A stretch of 64,000 nucleotides of DNA from Heligmosomoides polygyrus polygyrus. Taxonomy: Eukaryota > Nematoda > Chromadorea > Rhabditida > Heligmosomidae. Shown here piece by piece: positions 21,906-33,559 of the stretch; the first letter of the stretch is position 1; the number at the start of each line of letters is the position of its first letter. The DNA is taken from the NCBI GenBank assembly GCA_947396885.1, contig OX377202.1, forward strand, positions 75,984,643-76,048,642. The letters are read 5' to 3'. The notes beneath the pieces are model-generated. The model saw only the letters and a list, made by a program, of their open reading frames with translations. It had not been told where the DNA came from and searched no databases. The position numbers and the translations under genes are program-made.

Positions 21906-22207
21906 ACCAGAAGGTATGAATTACGAAGCTATAACTGCTGGCTGTGGACGTATTAAAGTGACCGTTAATAACGGCTTTGTAGAGCTGTCTTCCTCTATCG
22001 ATTCGCTGGTCGTCTTGACCACTGTCCAATTTGATGAGAAAATCCTTTTCAAATGTAGAGCGTCGCAAATGTCTGAGGACTTTTGCACCAACTCATGCAT
22101 AACACACGGTAATGGGGCGAGTTCTTATTAGATCATCATATGTACAAATGTAAGTGAAGGAAGCTGAACGTTCTGTGGCTTTCACGCCTCCTCTGATCCG
22201 ATTCCAG

Positions 22208-22320
22208 TGAGCGGAGGCGCGAGGCGAGATGAGACGAGATCGGGGAGATGCGACGAGGCAACGACGTCGGCCGGCGGCATCGAGGACAACGGCGGCGACG
22301 AGGACCCCAACGACAGCTAG
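22208..22320 (+). CDS. Orphan 3' terminal exon with poly(A) signal
   Basis: After the acceptor gatccgattccag the frame reads SGGARRDETRSGRCDEATTS and then GGIEDNGGDEDPNDS before TAG (22318-22320). It is strikingly GC-rich compared with its AT-rich surroundings. A poly(A) signal AATAAA (22411-22416) follows. Entry phase is 1. The acidic Gly/Asp tail looks like a disordered C-terminus. I could not find its upstream exons; the mariner insertion just upstream may separate or have replaced them. Confidence 0.4.
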
Positions 22321-22944
22321 CTCAAGGGCGACTCCGGAGGCAGCATGATCGACTCCTCATCCCGGGACACTGTGATCCACTCTTTCGTCCATATATCGAC
22401 TGCTACTATGAATAAACCTCACGCCGAATCCAGTGTTTCCACCCCTCGCACTTACTCAAATGAGAAAAATTATTATACTTGATAGATTAACAAGACAAAA
22501 AAACATCCACTTTAAAAACATTCATAGAGACATATGTAAAAACTGAAGGCCTCACAGGATACCATCGCATGATCTACGCGATTCGGAAAACAGATGAGCC
22601 ACCCTTTTGTATGAGATGCATTCTTTGGTTTGAAAACAGCAGCTTTTGTTGCTGATGCAATTACGTCATTTAGCGAAATGTTCAATACTCTTGGAGATTG
22701 TACGAGAAACGATTCCTGGAAGTGCTGCGTCCGAACGCTTCCTGTAGATATTTGCAGTCGATATCTCTTTTCTGCTGTTAGTTTCCCAAAAATTTAAAAA
22801 ATTCATGCCTATCCAGTGCACCAGAAACTATTCTAAATACAGTCTGCTCTCTTTATAACGCATTTGAAGGGACCGGAGAAAGTCGGCGTTATAACCGGAG
22901 TCGCGTCCCAACCGGAGCAGACCTTCTTTAGACGTGTTTAGGCG

Positions 22945-25735
22945 TAGATTTTTTTTCGCTTGTTCTTCTTCTTCAGCGTCTGTCCCGCTTCGTAGCGTGG
23001 TCCGATATTCTGGCGTCATGACGCCACCTTATCCGATCCAGCACTAGATCAGGGTGGACACCAGCAGACTTCAAATCTACATGTAACGTATCAGACCAGC
23101 GCTGCTTCGGACGCCCTCTAAGCCGTTTTCCAGACAGACACTTCGAGGTTAAGGCCTATCTTTCGGACGCTGTCTTCCTTTCCATACTGAACATGGCCGT
23201 ACCATCGCAAGCGAGCTTTGCGCATCTTGTCCGCTATCGGCGCGACACCGAACTTCTACTGAACGGCATCGTTCCGGATGCGGTCCATGCCCGTGACTCC
23301 AGCCATCTAGCGCAGCATCTTCGTCTCCATGACGCTGAGGCGCGTTTAAACATCCTTGGTCGTAGGCCAACACTCAACACCGTACATCGCTACCGACAGG
23401 ACGACGGTTCTATAGATCTTTGATTTCAAGCGGTCTGGTGACTGAGAACTCCAGTCAACGAGCGCCACTTGGACCAAGCTGCACTTACGCGTGAATTCAC
23501 TTCAATCTTAAGATTGCCATTAGATGCTACTGCTGATCCCAGGTATTTAAAAACGAAAGTGCGTGGATGCTCGATGTCGTTAACCTGGATGGAGCTGGAC
23601 TCGGTAACATCCGTCATTAGTACTCGGTCTTCTTCCGTTCAATCAAGGATCCAGATACTATCTAAACGGTAGGTCAGAACGGCCCAATTGTTGCATATAG
23701 GTGGAACCGCCTCTCTTGTGAGGTAACAAACTGCAGGTATCTTGACCCCAATACAACTCTGCGCAGAGTTAGGGGCGACGTAAGTCGGGTGTCGGTGGCA
23801 TGTTGATTCACGTGCTCCTCAGCTAACGGGCGCGGGTGAGGGTTCGTACCGCGTCTCAGCGCAGCGCACAGGTGGCGTAGGAAAGCGCCCGTACTCGTGA
23901 GCGAGGGGCGTGGGCTTGAATCCTGCAGACTGCGTTTGTTTTGCACTTTTGCAAAATCCATGTTTGCCATATAGGTGATCCACCTAGAGGTATTATAGTG
24001 TGAAGGATCAGGCTGCGGGAAACCTTTTGCTTCTATTCATTGCTTATATTAAAAGCACTCATGCAGCACTTTATGCATTATGTTAGTGCGTACCACTAGT
24101 GTTAGAAATCACATATAGTTTTCCTGTTCGCTTGTAAATGCTTGCTTATTTGTAAACCTATTTTGTGGGAAGCTGTAGTTATGTAACGTTAGATGTTTTG
24201 TAATTGATTTACTTTCCACACCGCAGGTGGGTTCTGTGGAGAACTCTAGAAGTAAACATCTTAGCTAACATGTGTTGTATGTAAGTGTGTGGATGACATA
24301 CTACATTACCACTAGGTGGAGCACATACATAAAAAGCATTGGTTTTGCAAAGGTGCAAAGCAGACGCAGGACTCAAACCCCGACTCCTCGCTCGCGAGTA
24401 TGCGTCGTCCCTACTATGCCACCTGACCACTGCGGTTGGACGTGATACGAGCCCTCATCACGTAAGCGGCCGCCAGCTGGGAAGCAATACGCCAAAAGCA
24501 GCCCAACTTCCGTCGTCCCTAACTCTGAGAGTTGTATCGGAGTCGAGATACCTGCAGTGCCCTACTTCCCGGAGAGAGGCGATTCTGTCCATATACAACA
24601 CCTGGACCGTTCCTTGAGATGGTATCCTGGTGAGTCCAAACCGCTCCAAGCGATGACACCAAGCTTGCACCTCTCGCTCGAGTTCACCTTTATCTTCGCA
24701 AGCGAGCTCTACGTCATCAGGATAAAGCAACGACCAAGAGACGGGTTCTGAAGATCTTTTGTGATGGCATCCATGACGGCAACAAAGAGGAGTGGGGAAA
24801 GTGCAGAACCCTGGTGTACCCCGACAGAGATGGGAAACTACATCGAGGTCCCAGCTGCAGCTTGAAGTCTACTCTTTGGACAAGAGAGAGAATTTGCACC
24901 CACTTTATAAGCTCTTCAGAAACTCCATGGTGTCGTAGGGCGTACCATATCACTTCACACGGTAGGCGATCAAAGTCTGCTCCAAGTCGAGGAAGGCGAT
25001 ATGCATTGGCTTCTGTTTCTCGCGATGCTTCTCTAACAGTCATGGTATCAATGGTGCCAGAGCTAGCCACACTGATTACTGGAAAGCTTAACGATGTCAC
25101 GAATCCGTCCATCGACAATTCGCTCAAAGATCTTCATGCTGTGTGAAAGCAAACGAATCGGACGGTAATTGGAACAGTCAGCAGGACTGCCCTTCTTCCA
25201 AATCGGAATCGTCGTACTTTGGCGCCAACACTCAGGCACTTTTTTCTCCGCTACAACCTGATTAAAGAACTTCGCCAACCACTCAGTAGGGTACTAGTAC
25301 TTGGACTGCCATAAATCAGCTGCCACCTCGTCGACCCAGTTACCTTAGCTGGCCTCATCTTCTTCAAAGCCGCCTCAGTCTCCTCCACGGTGTTCTTCTG
25401 CACGTGGCCGTGGGTTGGAACCGTTCAAGGGATGGCTGGAAGAGGAAATTTTACTGTACAAATTTCTTCGAAGTAATCGCGCCATCGCTTCAGCGCCTTT
25501 TTGTGGTCCATAAGAAGATGGCCGTTCTCACCATTGATGCCGCCTGCATTGACCGCGAGTGGTGGCTGACTGTTCGCTCTCGCTGCCGTCTCTACTTCTG
25601 CCTTGAATATATATTCACCTACTATCGTCCAGTTCGTCTGCGACTGACCGCCTGTGCTACACTGCTCTGTCTCCAGTGGCAAGGGGGCACCATTATAGTC
25701 TACATTTAAAGTTGCCACCTGTTCAGGTGATTTTG
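22945..25735 (-). mobile_element. RTE-like LINE, second family, split by an insertion
   Basis: Minus-strand order from 25735 down: a linker (HKKALKRWRDYFEEI), RT start (FNQVVAEKKVPECWRQSTTI, PIWKKGSPADCSNYRPIRLL), palm (FDRLPCEVIWYALRHHGVSE), the catalytic box written LYPDDVELACEDKGELE at about 24690 where YADD is usual, then a break of almost 1 kb, and after it the thumb (FKYLGSAVASNGNLKIEVNS, AAWSKWRSLTGVL) and C-terminal pieces down to about 22960. The insertion is the 23652-24630 element. The many frameshifts show the LINE is dead. The sequence is clearly different from the RTE copy at 2885-4790. Confidence 0.85.
23652..24630. mobile_element. Long-inverted-repeat element with tRNA-like modules (type iii), copy 1
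   Basis: The left arm (from CCAGATACTATCT, 23652) and the right arm (reverse complement CCAGGATACCATCTCA, ending 24630) are inverted copies of about 330 bases each. Shared words include TGCAGGTATCT, ACAACTCT, GAGTTAGGG and, further in, TTTGCACYTTTGCA. The minus-strand right arm has a tRNA-like A-box TGGCATAGTAGG and B-box GGTTTGAGTCC; the left arm has the matching GGTGGCGTAGG and GGGCTTGAATCC. The centre (24000-24300) is AT-rich and non-coding. The element interrupts the RT of the 22945-25735 LINE just after its RFGLT codons; I could not define a clean target duplication. Confidence 0.8.
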
Positions 25736-25799
25736 TCTCGGTTGTTCTCTGCAGTGTGGGCCTGGGTCGATATCGACTACGCCACTTATAGACAGACTG

Positions 25800-27710
25800 T
25801 AGATAGAGATGGTGCTCTCTCCGATCCGTTCTGCTTCAGTGCCTCCTCGACAGGGTAAGCAATCTAGACTTGACGACTCAGCCGAAGCAATCGAGGGCCC
25901 TTCGAACGTTCGCCGAGAACCCGTAGAAGAAGATGAAGTAGCCGGTTATTTGAAGCAAGTTGTTGGTATGCTGGCGGAAGCTACGAGTGAGATTAGGGAC
26001 ATCAGTCGATGCAACAAAGGGTTGGTTGAGCAGAACAACATGTAGGTCGAAGAGATTTTGAACCTTCGAAATGAAAATTCTGCCTTGAAATCCACTATTG
26101 CGTCTCTCCAGTCAAGTGGCAACACTAAAAATGTTAACCTTATGTCTTCTGATCCTCTGTCCACAACCAATTGTGGGGCTCACACAACCAATTGTGGGGA
26201 TTCACAGACGGGTCAGTTGCCAACATCGATCAGCCAGTCTTCACAATCTAATGCGAATGTATCTTTTCCAAGCAGGGACGAGGCTTGAGAAATACATCGC
26301 TCTTCTGTAGGAATTTCAGTGTCCCATGCTTGCTAACCAATCTTAGGTTTTTGGTCAAGAATACTGAGGCTCTAGTTGCCTTTCTTTGCCAACATAAATG
26401 CGACCTGGTATTCATAACCGAATCATGGCTATGTTCTAAAACGATTTGTTGACTCTTCTTGGAAGACTAAATAGTCAATATGATGGCCTTAAGTGTGGTA
26501 GGCTATACAAAAATTGAGGTGGTGTTCTTTTGCTTGTTGAAAAGACCTTTCGGTACAACGTGGTTTTCCAGGATCCAGCAAAAGATGCATATGAAATAAG
26601 TAGCTGGCGTTTTTATTTGTGAAAGCTGTATTCGTTGCATCCTAGTCTACAGAACTCCTTCTTGTAAATCGCATAATCCACCGCAGCTTTCCAAAGTTTT
26701 CTTTGATTTTTCTGTATCCGATTATCCTTGCTTTCTCTTAGGAGACTTTACCTTTCCTGATTTTGTTCTTAATTCTGAGTCAAAAGTTTCACAGGACTTT
26801 CTCGATTTAACTACTCTCATGATTTCGAGCAAATGCTCAATTTCCCTAGTATTGGAAGTTCATGGCTGGACCTTATATTTTGCAGCTTGCCTTCAACAGT
26901 ACGTAGCGTTAATGTCTCTTCTCCGATAAGAAGTGGTGATCACGCCTCAGTCATATTTTCTCTCGATTTGACTATTCTGCCTTTGATAGTTAAATGGAGA
27001 CGTGACTTTAAAACCGCCAATTATGCTGTCATTGAAAAATACCTAGCAGACGTTGACCGTTGGGGATTTTTGTAACTGTCGACAGCGTAAACGAAGTATA
27101 CGAAATGTTCCTAACAATATTACACCATGCCATAGACCTTTTTGCTCTATATAAAAAAGTAAGGCTTAGTGAACCAAATTAACCTGAATACCTGACGGTC
27201 ATGCTAGAATTCAGATCTCATATCTGGGAATAAGATATCTCGCGAAATGGTGAGGAAGCATGGGAGACGTTTAAAGAGGTTAATCAGAAAACGGAGAGGG
27301 CCTTACTCAAATTCAATTCATATCTTGAAACTAAAGTTACCAAATCCAAGAATCAGTCCAAGTTCTACAGGTATGTCAATTTTAGGAAGAGCTCCAGAAA
27401 TAATATGCAGTGCCTGTATGATGTTAATGGTCACACTGTTGTTCGAGATAGTGACAAAGCTGACCTTTTAGCCAAAAGTTTCCAAGAGGTGTTTAATGCT
27501 TCTCAACCTAATGATGTATCAAATTCCAATAGTTCAGAAGCGTTCCCGACCATCGCTTCGAATGTACGGTTTTTTCAAAGATGACATTTTTATGCTTTTA
27601 GATCGCTGGCCTAGTTCTGTTTCAATATCTTCGGACGATTTACCTTTCCACTTTATTAAAAAAACTACTTTTCATTGTTCATACCTGGAATACATTTTCA
27701 TTTTAAGCTA
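25800..27710 (+). mobile_element. CR1-like LINE, 5' part (ORF1 end and endonuclease)
   Basis: The first reading piece (25809-26280, with an in-frame TAG at 26043) has the coiled-coil-like ORF1 stretch ILNLRNENSALKSTIASLQS. Next comes an AP-endonuclease domain with FLVKNTEALVAFLCQHKCDL followed by VFITESWL (about 26340-26440), LGDF-like and SGDHASVIFSLDL (about 26935) motifs, then linker words NRKRRGPYS-like and DRWPSSVSISSDDLPFHFIK (about 27600-27655). There are many frameshifts and stops. The element continues, after foreign insertions, at 28136 and 29745. Confidence 0.75.
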
Positions 27711-27823
27711 CATATCCACGTAGACAGAATCAGTTATCCGAAAAGACAATAAAAGATAAACACAATGAGAAGAAGAAAACATGCAAGCATGATAGATGAT
27801 TAGAAATACACCACCCTAATGAA

Positions 27824-28132
27824 TCATCCTTTGATGTATCTATCAATGAGTTTTTTCAGCTGTGAAAGGGAACTCGGTAGACCATATTTTTTAGAAAATT
27901 TTAGAAACTCCGGACCAGCTCTTTGAGTAAAAAAGGAAGCTCGCAGTTCAGATTTTGCCTTAGAAAAATGAATTTTTGTCCTACAACCACGTGTGCGTGA
28001 AGAAGTTGTGAAAAATTTGTCGGGACGTAAGCTTACTCCCTCAGCGATCATTTTGTAAATCGTGAGCAAATCACTTCTTTTCCTGCAAAGTAGCAAACTA
28101 GAAAGATTGAAAATTTTGTTCCGAATATACAT
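27824..28132 (-). mobile_element. LINE C-terminal fragment in opposite orientation
   Basis: A 102-codon minus-strand frame reads NLSSLLLCRKRSDLLTIYKM, then TTSSRTRGCRTKIHFSKAKS and AGPEFLKFSKKYGLPSSLSQ. This is the style of the C-terminal part of CR1-like RT proteins (a TRG(C/S) box followed by R-x-SFF). It is embedded between two plus-strand LINE pieces. Confidence 0.55.
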
Positions 28133-28135
28133 ATA

Positions 28136-28235
28136 GACTATCGAATCTTCAGCTGATAGAGTTAGCCTGCAAGCTGCGATAGATTCTATCTACAACTGGT
28201 CCAAGCAGTGGGACCTACCACTCTGCACTGAAAAA
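28136..28235 (+). mobile_element. CR1-like LINE, RT fragment
   Basis: SADRVSLQAAIDSIYNWSKQ followed by WDLPLCTEK is the segment just downstream of the catalytic YxDD box in CR1 reverse transcriptases. At about 28235 the LINE reading stops and the BEL/Pao sequence starts. Confidence 0.6.
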
Positions 28236-28991
28236 GCTCACAGAAAGCAGACCAACACCTATTCCCCCCAAGGAAACCAATTCGTCAATAATCAAAACAC
28301 TCGCGTATCTTCAACGAAACACAATACCGCTGATACTCACTTCTCAAAAGAAGTCGAAGTCTCAACAGTTCCTTCAGAAAAAGTGAAGCAGACAACCCTT
28401 CATGCCGATAAACAGCCACATGAAGCAGGAAAACCACTTTTAATGTGCGTCGATATCACACTATTCAACCCAGAAAACAGCAATATCGAAATCTATATCA
28501 CAGCCCTTCTAGACACCGGTGCGTCGCAATCATACATCACGAATGACCTTGCGGAACAACTTGAACTTCAACCATCAGATCAACAAGAAATCAACATGTA
28601 TACATTCGCAAGTAATGCGCCAATTTCTATCTCGGCAACTGCACACAAAATAGGCATTCGTTGCACAGACAACACTGAAGCATATCTTCAAGTGCAAGCC
28701 ATCCCAAGAATAACTAGGAAACTGAAATACGCTTGTTTGGAAGACACTAATCTTCATACCATCTCAACTAAAGAATCCATCCCCAAAATCCTTATTGGAA
28801 TGGATTATTTCTGGAGTTTAGGGTATAACGAACAATTTCATGTCTCAACGGTCTCAAAAGCTTCAAGAATATATCGTGTCATCAACACACGAATCGGAAA
28901 AATATTCACTGACAGTTCGTTCTGCAGCACCCAACCTTCGCACGAACCTACTTCCATATCAAAACGAAAAACCATTCGGAGCTTTCAGTGA
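28236..28991 (+). mobile_element. BEL/Pao fragment: aspartic protease region
   Basis: The frame 28383-28991 encodes VDITLFNPENSNIEIYITAL followed by the aspartic protease active site LLDTGASQSYITNDLAEQLE and, downstream, the second conserved block IPKILIGMDYFWSL. This is the retropepsin-like domain of BEL/Pao polyproteins; it still has the catalytic D-T-G. No gag zinc knuckles upstream and no RT downstream, so it is a fragment. It is inserted in the CR1-like LINE (LINE sequence at 28136-28235 and again at 29745). Confidence 0.8.
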
Positions 28992-29740
28992 CAATTCAGT
29001 TACCGCTTCAGGAACAGATGCCTCCAGACAATCATTCTCGACAAGAACACTTGATTCCTCGCGTCGACGAGACTCCACTCGAAGCCGAATCGTCACTAAC
29101 TTTCGCCGCACCACCGTCCGAATTCGCGCCACCACCAGCAGTGCAGGTCTACAGCATCAGCGACACAAGAATTCGTGCCATCGCCACCGACAATGCCGCC
29201 GATCCCATCGTTCCCTCAGGCTGACATACCCACCACCGAGATCTCTCCATCTTCCCCGCCTCATGAGCACACTCCTCGACCTCCTCACCAGTTAGTTCCT
29301 CCACAGCAACGTGTTCCACCAGAGCAGAGGCCACCTCCATTTGACTTCGCTCCTCAAGCTCTACAGAACTTCGAAGACGGACAGATTCCTCACCACATGC
29401 CCACAACCTTGCTACAGACCCAGAGGACATATTCATCATCAACACCGACATCGTACAACGTCAGCCCAACTTCTGACATTCCAGCTCCAAACCCCATCTT
29501 TAAGCCCTCGCTCCAAAGCTTCCGGCCGATACACTTTTCTTCGCTGAATCTAACAGACCCGACTACGCACTACCCTTCCAGCGCACAGCCGTCCCACTTA
29601 TCTCAGCATTTCTATCCCACTCAGCAGCACCAGATGCCACCGCAAGAACAGATGCCACATCCACACGGCTTTCAACAGCAGAATCAACAAAACTTCAAAA
29701 ATTCAATCCATAAATCTTATATGTCGCTTCAAAATATGTT
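28988..29740 (+). other. Pro/Gln-rich open frame of unknown origin, with one frameshift
   Basis: Two overlapping frames, 28988-29224 (LPLQEQMPPDNHSRQEHLIP, APPSEFAPPPAVQVYSISDT) and 29175-29740 (PPTMPPIPSFPQADIPTTEI, PPQQRVPPEQRPPPFDF, QQHQMPPQEQMPHPHGFQQQ), read as one low-complexity P/Q-rich protein with a shift at about 29175-29220. Word EQMP occurs near both ends. It follows the Pao protease where RT should start and stops where LINE sequence resumes. It may belong to the Pao insert or be a captured host exon; no domain recognised. Confidence 0.45.
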
Positions 29741-29744
29741 TATA

Positions 29745-30010
29745 GCCAAGCTTAGGTCCAATCTCACGGGCTGTTTAAATTTACACCTGCATGGAACAAC
29801 AGGACTAATCTAAGTTTCTCAAGGTCAAGATCAACACTGAGACGACACTTTTTCGCATGACGCGGGGGTATAGAGTTCGGCAAAATAATCAAAAGAGTCT
29901 AGCTTCCCGGGAGTCTAAACCATTTCAAAAACATTATTAGTACCTGCCTGAGTAAACATGATTCGTTGTTTCACTGCCTTGTCTTCAATGACGTTTTGAA
30001 TGTTTGTTTT
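29745..30010 (+). mobile_element. CR1-like LINE, 3' end
   Basis: A plus-strand frame reads FKFTPAWNNRTNLSFSRSRS and LRRHFFA, then KHDSLFHCLV, which is the C-terminal signature of nematode CR1-like ORF2 (TPAWN-x-RTN). It is followed by a T-rich tail. Confidence 0.7.
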
Positions 30011-30300
30011 ATTTATTCTTTTTTTTTCCTTACTCGTCGTGCTATTACATTCTCGTATTTTAGCCTTTTTGTATTCGCCTTGTGTTGCTTGTTTGTTTTT
30101 TCTTTGCAATATGTCATGGCATGTGATAAATATAGACTTGATTTAAACAAATCCTTACAATTATCTGACTCGTAAATCTTCTCTGCAATCTTCCAATTTT
30201 CTCAATGTCATTTCGCTAAGAAAGGGACCAATTTGGAGTGCGCTAAACAGTTAGTGACCTTATATACAGTAAAAAGCCGAAATAAGAAAGTGTTACCTGT

Positions 30301-31050
30301 TCAGAAAGCACGTAGAATAAAATTAGATTTTCTGTATGTCTTAGCAATTGCATAATTGATGTACCATTCAAGGCTAAGGGAGCCAAAGTAAAGCACGAGT
30401 GGGTCACGCACTTCTAGAGAATTGCAAGTCATATTGTCTGATAAGCAATCCCTCTTGTGTGGGTGCTTCCAGTACACATTACAGTGGTTTTTCACGTGAA
30501 ATATCCATAATCCGCTTGAACGACCGAGCATAAACAGAGTCAAGACCACATAACAAAAGGCCGTATTGTTGAAAAAAATATATCTTCAGATCATCTGTAT
30601 AAAAACTTGCGATCTGCTCACGCAGCGAGCGGCTGCGTTTTCATATTCGGTACACTAAGTTTAATTACTTTTCACAATTATTTCCGTTTTTAAGTCCTTC
30701 GTTTCTTGCAGTATATTTATGTTGCATACCCTGTTTGTATTCATAGGAACTTAGGTATTCAGATTAAACCGTTTTTATTCTTGCTGTTGCCCACCACCTG
30801 CTCCCTCTTGCGTGTCAGTAATCGATATCGATCTCGTTTTTGACGTTCCTTGATCTCAGTTGCATTGTCGTGCAATGGGACTGGGAAACTTGGGAAAATA
30901 AGAGATTCTTTCGTTTGTATAAGCAGGTCTCTCAACGAAATTATGTTAGCAGTGCTGGCGTGCAATAAGGACCCGATGATTTGCCATTGCTGTTGAAGCA
31001 GATTAATGATTGCGCAGTTTAGTAATTTCCAGACTCCCTGGACGGGCAGC
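30301..31050 (-). mobile_element. LINE fragments on the minus strand (RT thumb and ORF1 start)
   Basis: 30301-30549 reads RDPLVLYFGSLSLEWYINY and AIAKTYRKSNFILRAF, similar to the CR1 thumb region. 30759-31040 reads AVSQLPVQGVWKLLNCAIIN, LLQQQWQIIGSLLHASTANI and, further on, RQKRDRYRLLTRKREQ, an ORF1-like basic/helical protein. The order of the two on the minus strand (ORF1 part first) is consistent with one collapsed element. Confidence 0.5.
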
Positions 31051-31179
31051 TGACTTACGGCCGTCGGCTAAGCAGTGCGATGTTGAAGACAAAGTAGGTA
31101 AGATTACGAATATGTTGGGTTTGTTGTGTCGGCCGTTGGAAGGGGAAAGAATGAGTAGTAGCACAATAGCACACGTCGA

Positions 31180-31745
31180 GGGCTAGTGAAGTTGGTTCTA
31201 CCCTGTCGGGTACACTGGACAACTAAGATAATACTCTCCAATCGCATCGTTTGCGTTCTACTGAATTTCCAAACGTCTTCATTCCGAAGATCTTGGGTGT
31301 GGAAGAACATTAACGAAAGTACCCCTTACGGTAAGAGTGCGGGGAACGCAATAAGTGACATAATACCAGGGTGTGGGTTGTGGCGAGTTTACTCGCGTTG
31401 AGGACCTGCCAAAAACTGAGAATTGGGAAAACACAAGGCCCGCCACGGCACATCCCAGGATGAGATGTTTTTATTCTAAGTACGCAGTCTGAGCAATAAG
31501 CTTCACCCTTCACATCTCTTCCTGAGTATCCATAATCCTGACTTACACAATACTGTAGTGTTCATAACCGAGACCTGGTTGACTTAAAAAAAGGTTAACC
31601 ATGGAGATTGTAGGCACTATCTATGGAGGGTTTAGAAGTGATTGTTCTGGTAGTAGGAGTGGAGGACTGCCTACCCGAATGTACTTTTACCTTCAACGGA
31701 GAGTTTCTGCCGTGACGGTTTAACTCAGATGTACTCTGCAGAGTG
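31180..31745 (+). mobile_element. LINE ORF1/endonuclease remnant
   Basis: LVLPCRVHWTTKIILSNRIV then NFQTSSFRRSWVWKNINES resembles the C-terminal half of hookworm-type LINE ORF1. Further on, VVFITETWLT (about 31557-31590) is an endonuclease start like the one at 26400. Strongly decayed. Confidence 0.5.
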
Positions 31746-31964
31746 TTTTGACGCTTCGCTAGACAAAAAACTTCGAATTGTATTAGTTTGACGGCCAGCT
31801 AATTCAAATGTGAACGACCACATGAGTTTGGTAGATATAGTACTCAACTTTCGGTTCTCAAAAGATACGCCTGCTTCTAGAAGATTGTTGGCTTTTTCAA
31901 AGCTTATGCGATGACTCAATACATAATGAACCCCTTTCGTGAAAAAACTATCTTGGATGATTAC

Positions 31965-32060
31965 GAGAGAAAATGCCCAAACCGCGCCGCGTCCGTTTTG
32001 GTGTCCGAAACTAGGGAGAAAATGCCCTCTGCCAGGGGAGAAAATATCCGCGACCACTGA
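31965..32060 (-). repeat. 22-bp minisatellite, inverted copy
   Basis: Repeats of the type gagaaaatgccc and ggggagaaaatatccgcgac; on the minus strand these match the 33410-33545 array. Confidence 0.5.
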
Positions 32061-32096
32061 GCGGTTGTCGACAGCGCGATCAAACCCGGTCAACAA

Positions 32097-33389
32097 AGCA
32101 CATGCTATTCACATGAATAGGAATGCAGTATTTTCTCATTCCATCATGGATAGGACCTGTGAGGGGTGTGGAAACTGGTGCCGTGATCTCATCCGCATAT
32201 TCAAAACGAGTAATGTGTCTATTTTCTTTCATTTGAAGTTTACGAAATGCCGTACGAACCCACACCACCAAAGCTTGGCATTTCTCAAAAAGGGTTACAT
32301 CTATTGCTATGTTTGAACTTGATCACATAATTGAGGAGAGAGATACCAATACACTTTGAAGAGAAAAAACGTCTATGTATGCAGTGGCTGCCGATGCATG
32401 AAAATGTTTGACCCAGAAAGATATGAAGCCCCTGCCACTGTAAAGATAAAAGGATTTTTGTGTATTTTTGCAATGTGACGGTGTAATTATGCGTTTCAGT
32501 TAAGTGATTCTTGCTTCATAACTGATCCTCCTCCTGGTCACTACTGTCAGCCCCTAGCTCCGCTAAACCACCTATGAGACAGGTAGTTAAGAATTGTTCC
32601 AGGGGCGCGATATACCTACGTCTACATCAATCTCTGCTCAAATGCAATTAGTAAAAACCATTTGTAATCCAGGATACGGTAAGAGAGTAAAAATTGAAAG
32701 CGCCACTCATTAAAATCATCGCTATGCGTTTTTAGCACATTTTGGTGATGCCAAAACAAAAACCATGGCTAATGTATTGTGCACTGGACGGGATGATAGC
32801 ATGACAATTTCGACATCCTTGGAGCGGAACCTGTTCGGAAAGGCTGAACACTGTGGTCTAAAAAAAGCTCTATTAATATTTCAATAATTCTTCGCTTTTA
32901 AAACATTTCTTCCTCTTCCGGAACCCGCTGATGCAGGGATTTAAATTTGAGGATACATGGTTGGTTGCTACATAAAAGGTTTCACAAAAAAGCTCGAAAT
33001 AACACCGTCCTAAGCGTTTCAGTTAGCATCTAACGAACCTAACATACGGTGCAGTACTTTAGCACAAATCTATCCAGCTCTCTTGTTGTGAAAGAGCATC
33101 TTTCGTGTATGAATTTTTTTCGATCCACTTCTTATTAAAGCCAAAATTTTATTGACATTCTACGGAAGTTTGATTAGCGATGTATTAGGTTTATAATGCA
33201 CTCGGTTAAGACTCTTCATATGAATGGTTTTCCCAACAGTGTTTCCTTAATGTGTTTGCCTCACAGTTGTTTGTTTTATCATCGCACTTTTGCTAGTTAT
33301 AGTGCTAGTTAGTTATCAAATGGTGGTATATTCTGGAGTAGTATATGACTAAACTATACGTTCTGGTGTACGGTACGTTGACTCACCAT
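32097..33389. other. Interval with no gene recognised
   Basis: AT-rich, no splice-bounded exon and no long repeat that I can pair inside the window. Confidence 0.5.
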
Positions 33390-33404
33390 TTTCTGCTTTG
33401 GTTG

Positions 33405-33545
33405 CGAAAATTTCCTCCACCGGTCGCGGAGACTTTCTCTCCTGTTCGAGGACATTTTCTACCCTGGTGATCGGCATTCTCTCCCATGGTTGCGGGCATT
33501 TTCTCCGCACGCAGCGCACATCGTGAGATTCGGGCATTTTTTTCC
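33405..33545 (+). repeat. 22-bp minisatellite
   Basis: Consecutive units gcggagactttctctcctgt, gaggacattttctaccctgg, atcggcattctctcccatgg and gcgggcattttctccgcac repeat with a 22-base period. An inverted array is at 31965-32060. Confidence 0.7.
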
Positions 33546-33559
33546 GTAGACCATCCTGG

